From: CBDBJL01 sp965206365
Lineage (GTDB): Bacteria > Pseudomonadota > Alphaproteobacteria > JABAAW01 > JAHZMA01
Length of the DNA stretch: 64,000 nt
NCBI GenBank assembly: GCA_965206365.1
Contig: CBDBJL010000015.1
Coordinates: forward strand, 1-64,000
Direction of reading: 5' to 3'
A program made the translations under genes and the position numbers. Position 1 is the first letter of the stretch; the number at the start of each line of letters is the position of its first letter. The notes beneath the pieces are model-generated. The model was given only the letters and a program-made list of their open reading frames with translations, was not told the DNA's origin and did not search any database. This document shows, piece after piece, positions 59,400 through 64,000 of the stretch.

Positions 59400-60845
59400 T
59401 TATTGTATCAACCAAGATTGTGTTGGGGTTAAAAATTCTATTTGGGTACGCGTGATATTATTTTTGATAAATTCATAGGTAAAATTCCAATTTAAATCAT
59501 CGGGATTGGCGATGAGAGTTTCGGCGTCTGTAGGCAAAATATCTTTGATTTCAAAAGTTTCTTGGATGCGTTTGTTATTTTCAAGAATCTTGATCGTAAG
59601 GATTTGCGCTGCGCTATCATAGGCAATTTCATCTAGCATAATGTTTTTGATTGCGAGAATCAAAGCATCATATGCCAATAAAGCGGTGTAGTAATCTAGG
59701 GTTTTGATGCGTTGGGTTTTTAATTTTTCCCATTTGGCTGAATTATCAGGGGTTGAGTTATCGGGGTTTGAATTATCGGGAGTTGGATTATCAGATGCGA
59801 TATTTTCAGGATCCGTATTTTCGGTCGGTTTTTTATCCAGTAAATTAAGATAATTAAGCAAAGCGCCCTGATAGAGTTTTTGCGCCAGAGTTTCGCTTTT
59901 TGTAGAATTGGTAATTTTCTGAGCAACTGGAACAAAACCAGAAACTGGACTTAATTTTGGCAATTTTTGGTTACGCATAAGAATAATTTGAAAAGTTAGT
60001 TTGCCTTTTTTTTCGCGAATACTGATATTTTCTTGCACTAATTGCTTCCGAATGGCTTTTTTGGCTCGTCTTTTGGGGTTGATGAGGGCATCAATAAATG
60101 TTGTATTATTTTTAAGGGTTAAAACCCGCTTGGCGGTTTCCTTTTTCACATAAGCCTGCCATGCTAATTTTTGTTTGTCGATTTTTGAAAGCTCTTTGGG
60201 CTTGTCTAAAACCAATTCCTCCGCTTTAGGTTCTGTTATTTTGGGCTTATTTTGAATTATTTTGGGTTTAATGATTTCTTTCTTGGGCTGAGCGGCTTCT
60301 AAAAATTTTTTAAGAGCAATTTTTGTAGCTTCAGGTGCATGGGTAAGCGGGCTATCACCGTCGTTATTTTTAATCGTAATTTCACCTCCTGCCTCGATCA
60401 TTAAAACGGCAATATCAGAATAGCCATAGAAAATTGCACTATATAACGGGGTTTCACCGTAAAGATTTGCGAAGTTTGGATCAGCATTATGTTTTAATAA
60501 TATTTTCACATGTTCAATATCATGCGAATAAGCAGCAACATGTAGTGGGGTGAGTCCATCTTGAGAAGGTTGATTAACATTTGCCCCCGCTTCTAATAGA
60601 TAAAGAGTGATATGTTGTTGTTTATATTTAACGGCCAAACGTAACAAGGTTCGACCTTTCTGATCAACATTATCGGGGGAACGATGATTTTGTGTAATCA
60701 GATTATGAATGCTTCCAATATTGCCTGAGAGAAAAAAGGGTTTCCAATCTATGATTTCAGTTTTTTGTGCATAAGCATTTTGCCCATAGGAAATAGGGAA
60801 GAAAACAACAGAACAACATAGGAGATAGAGCAGAATTTTGGGCAT
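59400..60845 (-). CDS. Secreted ankyrin-repeat protein
   Basis: 481 residues with an N-terminal signal peptide (LLYLLCCSVVFFPISYG, likely cleavage after AYA). Ankyrin repeats cover about 60-185: KGRTLLRLAVKYKQQHITLYLLEAGANVN, DGLTPLHVAAYSHDIEHVKILLKHNADPN, YGETPLYSAIFYGYSDIAVLMIEAGGEI. The middle is Lys/Pro-rich (KPKIIQNKPKITEPKAEE) and a DNS/PDNSTPDNS-type repeat lies near 360-380. The C-terminal domain is not recognised. Such proteins bind proteins outside the cytoplasm and occur often in host-associated bacteria; the partner is unknown. Confidence 0.8.
   Translation of the reverse strand: MPKILLYLLCCSVVFFPISYGQNAYAQKTEIIDWKPFFLSGNIGSIHNLITQNHRSPDNVDQKGRTLLRLAVKYKQQHITLYLLEAGANVNQPSQDGLTPLHVAAYSHDIEHVKILLKHNADPNFANLYGETPLYSAIFYGYSDIAVLMIEAGGEITIKNNDGDSPLTHAPEATKIALKKFLEAAQPKKEIIKPKIIQNKPKITEPKAEELVLDKPKELSKIDKQKLAWQAYVKKETAKRVLTLKNNTTFIDALINPKRRAKKAIRKQLVQENISIREKKGKLTFQIILMRNQKLPKLSPVSGFVPVAQKITNSTKSETLAQKLYQGALLNYLNLLDKKPTENTDPENIASDNPTPDNSNPDNSTPDNSAKWEKLKTQRIKTLDYYTALLAYDALILAIKNIMLDEIAYDSAAQILTIKILENNKRIQETFEIKDILPTDAETLIANPDDLNWNFTYEFIKNNITRTQIEFLTPTQSWLIQ
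59740..59799. repeat. Four imperfect 15-bp tandem repeats in the ankyrin-protein gene
   Basis: Units of 15 bases at 59740, 59755, 59770 and 59785 share a GAATTATCGGGGTTT-like consensus. They encode repeats of P-D-N-S/P-T type (TPDNS, NPDNS, TPDNS) in the linker of the secreted protein. Copy number could vary between strains. Confidence 0.75.
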
Positions 60846-61430
60846 TATTAATCAAGAACTGTTGAAGATTTTTTTAGGTCATTCACGAGTTTATCAGAAA
60901 TATTGGAAGAAATAATAGTAAAAATATTAAAAAAATACAATTTTTAAATCTCTTTATGTGCAGGGGCATGGGGTAATTGATAATAACGGAATGCCTATCG
61001 GCATTCCCCGCGATATTTCCCTTGCAAAATCGTTGAAGTACGTTCCCCCTTGAGATAATAATGATGCGGGGGGATGTTAAGGGGGGCGCCTATCGGCTGG
61101 GCATCGTCCCCCCTTTTTCGCGTTACATTTACTTTGGAATATGATAAACTTTGATTTATTTGGGTCATTATCGGGCTATTAATTAAAAAAATCACCGATT
61201 CGTTCAAGAAATTGATAGATATAAAAAATAATGTAACTGAAAGCTGATAAGCAATCGTAATTTCGTAGAATAAAATGACATTATTGTCTGTTGGTTTTCT
61301 TGTTCCTATTGCCTCCCTTATCGCAATCTGGTAGAATAAAAACATATACTGAACTTATTTTTTTTATTTAATGGGTTATTCTGAGCATAATATTTTTGTA
61401 ATTCCATAAACAGCTGAAAGTGAGCACCCA
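60846..61430. repeat. 585-base gene-free region with GC-rich palindromic element
   Basis: The region is AT-rich except 60985-61125. There, GGAATGCC (60988-60995) pairs with GGCATTCC (61000-61007), and the ten-mer GCCTATCGGC occurs twice (60993-61002 and 61088-61097). AAGGGGGG (61079-61086) pairs with CCCCCCTT (61108-61115), followed by T's (to 61118), so it could end rightward transcription. The 11-mer GTAGAATAAAA is repeated at 61265 and 61331. An open frame crossing it (60995-61345, minus) has no coding character. No RNA gene recognised. Confidence 0.5.
61309..61337 (+). promoter_or_regulatory. Candidate promoter of the Rieske oxygenase operon
   Basis: TTGCCT (61309-61314) and TAGAAT (61332-61337) with a 17-base spacer form a moderate sigma-70-type promoter about 95 bases before the start codon of the oxygenase gene. 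The -10 box lies inside the second copy of the GTAGAATAAAA repeat. Confidence 0.35.
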
Positions 61431-62567
61431 ATGAACAAGATTTCGCGCCCCCCCCGCGATGTTGCGGATGTAGGGTCTTTTGATCCAAACGACGCGACTG
61501 CATCCTGCACACTTCCGGCGAACTGGTATTATTCAGCGGAACATTACGCCAAAGAACATGAAAAAATATTCTATAAAACTTGGATTTACGTGTGTCACCA
61601 ATCAGATGTTTCCGCCGCTGGTGACTATATGTGTGGGCAGGTTGCAGATCAGGAAATTTTTATCATTCGGGACGAAAACGATATCCTGAGAGCGTTTTAT
61701 AATGTTTGCAGCCATCGCGCACATCCGCTGTTAGAAGGGCAAGGCAACACAAAGATGATTGTCTGTCCTTATCATCAATGGTGTTACAAAATAGATGGCT
61801 GTTTTCGGGCAGCGCGAGGCCATAAGAGTTTGGCAGATTGGTTGCCTGATAATGCTGATTTGAAGCCTGTTCAGGTGGAAGTTTATGGTGGATTTATTTT
61901 TGCAAACCTTGATCCTGATGCACCGCCATTGCATGAACAAGCTCCTCAGCTTTTAATCGATATGAAGAATTGCTGTCCTCAGCTGGATGATTTGGTCCGT
62001 ACTGAACGACGTGAACAGGATGTTGCGGCTAACTGGAAAACACTCATAGACAATAATCACGAATGCTATCATTGCAATGCCAACCACAAGTCCCTTATGC
62101 ATCTGGTCGATTATGACACGTCTGCAATTTGGCGGGATGATGGCATTACGTTCAGCCATACCGTAAAGCGCAAGGCAGACGCCGCCGCCTATGCCATAGA
62201 TGAAGACATTGCGTCTCAGGGATCGCTATTTGCGTATATTTGGCCGATTCAGATTCCATTGTTCTTTCCGGGGTCGCCAGGACTTGTGATGTTCCAGGTC
62301 CTCCCTACAGGTCCAGAAACATCACGGGTGCGTCATGATTTCTATGGGCTCAACCGCGAAGCTTCCGATGGGGATGTCTCGTTTAAGGACTGGATCACCA
62401 ACATACTTGCTGTCGAAGACATTATGCTATGCGAAAGGGTTCAAAAGGGTTTGCGATCCCGTGGCTATATTCAGGGGAAATTCATGTCTAATCCGGATCA
62501 TCCGGATTACTCTGAACACCATGTCCATCTATTCCAGTCCTTTGTTTACCAAGCTATGACAGAATGA
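61431..62567 (+). CDS. Rieske non-heme iron oxygenase (CntA/YeaW-like)
   Basis: 378 residues. The Rieske cluster motif is CSHRAHP (Cys93, His95) and CPYHQW (Cys112, His115). The mononuclear iron site is ECYHCNANH, with His214 and His219; the bridging residue is Glu211, as in carnitine monooxygenase CntA, where most family members have Asp. The C-terminal VEDIMLCERVQKGLRSRGY carries the likely third ligand. Substrates of this branch are quaternary amines such as carnitine, betaines or stachydrine. No reductase partner is in view. GC content and codon use are higher-GC than in neighbouring genes. It overlaps the next gene. Confidence 0.85.
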   Translation: MNKISRPPRDVADVGSFDPNDATASCTLPANWYYSAEHYAKEHEKIFYKTWIYVCHQSDVSAAGDYMCGQVADQEIFIIRDENDILRAFYNVCSHRAHPLLEGQGNTKMIVCPYHQWCYKIDGCFRAARGHKSLADWLPDNADLKPVQVEVYGGFIFANLDPDAPPLHEQAPQLLIDMKNCCPQLDDLVRTERREQDVAANWKTLIDNNHECYHCNANHKSLMHLVDYDTSAIWRDDGITFSHTVKRKADAAAYAIDEDIASQGSLFAYIWPIQIPLFFPGSPGLVMFQVLPTGPETSRVRHDFYGLNREASDGDVSFKDWITNILAVEDIMLCERVQKGLRSRGYIQGKFMSNPDHPDYSEHHVHLFQSFVYQAMTE

Positions 62568-63850
62568 CAAATAAAATGCCTAACTCCTATTGGGCAGCAA
62601 CGGCCACAGCGGCACCGAAATGCCCTGCGCTTGATTGTGAAATCACAGCCGATATATGTATCGTCGGTGGCGGGTTTCTGGGTCTTTCAGCAGCCCTAAA
62701 TTTGGCTGAAAAAGGCCGAAAAGTTGTGCTACTTGAGGCATCACAGCCTGGTTGGGGCGCATCAGGGCGCAATGGCGGACAAATCATTCCAGGTGTTAAA
62801 GCGGAGCGGAGCATTCTGGTTGAACAGCTGGGAGAAGAGCAAGGCGGGCGGCTATTTGAGTGGGCAGGTCAGGCGGTAGAAGAAACGCTGGCGCTGATCA
62901 ATCGATATGGCATCAATTGTAATGCTTCTCAACCCGGGTGGTTACAGCCGGCGCACTCAGACAAAATATTGGAAACGAACCGACAGCGTGTAGAGGAGTG
63001 GAACGAGCTTGGGATCAAAACTCGGTTGCTCAGCAAGCAAGAAACTGCGGATCGTTTAGGGACCAATTGGTATCATGGGGCTTATTTTGATCCCCGCGGT
63101 GGCCGATTGCATCCCCTATCTTATGCATATGGCCTTGCACGGGCAGCTCAGAATACAGGCGTTCGTATTTTTGGCAATAGCAAAGCAAATAAGGCGATCG
63201 CGGCTAAGAACGGTTGGACTGTTTGGACTGACTTTGGTGCTGTGAAAACAGAGCAGATGCTTGTTTGTACAAATGCTTACACAGATTCTGGCACTTCTTT
63301 GGTACCACGTCTTGAAAAAACCATAATATCCCTTCCAAGTTATATGATTGCTACAGCACCGTTGTCAAACGAGCAACGCAAAACCATTTTGCCTGCTGGT
63401 GAAACTGCGGCAGACTTGCGTGAGCTGATGAACCATTTCCGACTAGAACAAGACGGTCGGTTTATAATCGGAGGCCGTGGAGATCTATCGGAAACAGATC
63501 AGCCCCAAAGCTTTCGCCACATTACAGCCAAATTAGGCGAAATATTCCCCCAACTTGCCAATCAACCAATTGATTTTCGCTGGAGCGGGCGGGTTGCGAT
63601 TACAATTGACGGACTGCCACATATTCACAATCCCGCACGAGGATTATGGACTGCCATCGGCTGTAACGGGCGTGGTGTGGGATATTGTACCTTGGCGGGT
63701 GGATTGATGGGCGAGTTGATGACAGGTGGTGATGCGATACAAAGCCCGATTCCGGTCAGCACGATGAAACAAATTCCGTTTCATCGCTTTCACACCATAG
63801 GCGCGCGTTTCGTTATCTTCTGGAAAAGCTGGCAAGACAAATACCAGTAA
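62564..63850 (+). CDS. FAD-dependent amine/amino acid oxidoreductase (PuuB/DadA-like)
   Basis: 428 residues. The dinucleotide-binding fold ICIVGGGFLGLSAALNLAEKG is near 31, followed by GASGRNGGQIIPGVK near 66, characteristic of the gamma-glutamylputrescine-oxidase-like group of the DAO family. Substrate-side segments NHFRLEQDGRFIIGGRGD near 288 and FRWSGRVAITIDGLPHI and GCNGRGVGYC near the end are also conserved. It probably oxidises a secondary or N-methylated amine made by the preceding oxygenase, with which it overlaps by four bases. Like that gene it has a higher GC content than its surroundings. Confidence 0.85.
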   Translation: MTNKMPNSYWAATATAAPKCPALDCEITADICIVGGGFLGLSAALNLAEKGRKVVLLEASQPGWGASGRNGGQIIPGVKAERSILVEQLGEEQGGRLFEWAGQAVEETLALINRYGINCNASQPGWLQPAHSDKILETNRQRVEEWNELGIKTRLLSKQETADRLGTNWYHGAYFDPRGGRLHPLSYAYGLARAAQNTGVRIFGNSKANKAIAAKNGWTVWTDFGAVKTEQMLVCTNAYTDSGTSLVPRLEKTIISLPSYMIATAPLSNEQRKTILPAGETAADLRELMNHFRLEQDGRFIIGGRGDLSETDQPQSFRHITAKLGEIFPQLANQPIDFRWSGRVAITIDGLPHIHNPARGLWTAIGCNGRGVGYCTLAGGLMGELMTGGDAIQSPIPVSTMKQIPFHRFHTIGARFVIFWKSWQDKYQ

Positions 63851-64000
63851 AAATCTACACGACGTTAATGATCATGCTTTATTCGTTTTATGTGGTAGCG
63901 ATTTGCTCATGGTAGGCATTATTAAAGTTTTGCCTGTGCATGGTGTGCTTTTTGAAAAACTTCGCAATTAGCTTTATTTTTATCAATATTCTTGGAAAAA
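63851..64000 (-). other. Right edge; possible end of a gene on the minus strand
   Basis: On the minus strand a frame enters from the right edge and stops at 63922-63924 after about 25 codons (including KNIDKNKANCEVFQKAHHAQAKL). It could be the C-terminus of a gene beyond the window, but 25 codons are too few to judge. No terminator is seen after the FAD oxidoreductase. Confidence 0.2.

Noticed and set aside
60995..61345. 116-codon open frame on the minus strand upstream of the Rieske gene
   Set aside because: It crosses the palindromic GC element, has no ribosome-binding site, no domain pattern and mixed composition; most likely a chance frame through repeats.

Overview
The window is AT-rich bacterial chromosome with densely packed operons. 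Protein families and promoter style point to an alphaproteobacterium: XdhC/MocA next to a molybdenum hydroxylase, glutaryl-CoA dehydrogenase, a homogentisate cluster with a DUF2783 gene, and a heat-shock promoter of the alphaproteobacterial RpoH type ahead of groESL. The order cannot be fixed from the sequence alone. Low GC, several interrupted genes, a decayed restriction-modification locus and a secreted ankyrin-repeat protein would fit a host-associated lineage, but that is inference.

Layout. 1-5.5 kb: tail of a branched-chain-type ABC transporter, an XdhC-like molybdenum-hydroxylase chaperone, and a four-gene peptide-type ABC cassette with no binding protein and badly degenerate ATPases. 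5.5-28 kb: an apparent nicotinamide/nicotinate catabolic island. It holds a MocA-like molybdenum cofactor cytidylyltransferase, nicotinamidase, a membrane protein of unknown role, a crotonase/3-hydroxyacyl-CoA dehydrogenase, glutaryl-CoA dehydrogenase, a complete LivKHMGF-type importer, ferredoxin-NADP reductase, the FAD subunit and the fused 2Fe-2S/molybdopterin subunit of a nicotinate-dehydrogenase-like hydroxylase, a 6-hydroxynicotinate reductase-like protein, an ApbE-like UPF0280 protein, two tandem DUF1185 proteins, a MarR regulator and an enamidase-like amidohydrolase. Together these match the reductive nicotinate route (nicotinate, 6-hydroxynicotinate, tetrahydro-6-oxonicotinate, ring opening, glutaryl-CoA, crotonyl-CoA, acetyl-CoA) known from Eubacterium barkeri (upper part) and Azorhizobium caulinodans (whole route). 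The steps between ring opening and glutaryl-CoA have no obvious gene here.

27-42 kb: a complete phenylacetate pathway (paaJ, paaABCDE, paaZ, a frameshifted crotonase/dehydrogenase fusion, paaG, paaI, paaK, paaX, a second thioesterase), interrupted between paaZ and the fusion gene by a decayed type II restriction-modification locus. 42-49 kb: a homogentisate operon (hmgA, fumarylacetoacetase, MBL-fold protein, aromatic FAD monooxygenase, broken DUF2783 gene, maiA) divergent from a MarR gene. It could serve 3-hydroxyphenylacetate as well as tyrosine.

49-59 kb: an FkbM methyltransferase and housekeeping genes (tsaB, groESL, purB, tpiA, rpe, guaB). 59-64 kb: a DMT-type membrane protein lacking a normal start codon, a secreted ankyrin-repeat protein, a GC-rich palindromic element, and a higher-GC pair (Rieske oxygenase plus FAD amine oxidase) that looks recently acquired.

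Most interesting are the nicotinate island, in particular the ApbE-like gene next to a reductase whose characterised homologue carries a covalent flavin, and the tandem DUF1185 pair sitting in a pathway that still lacks enzymes.
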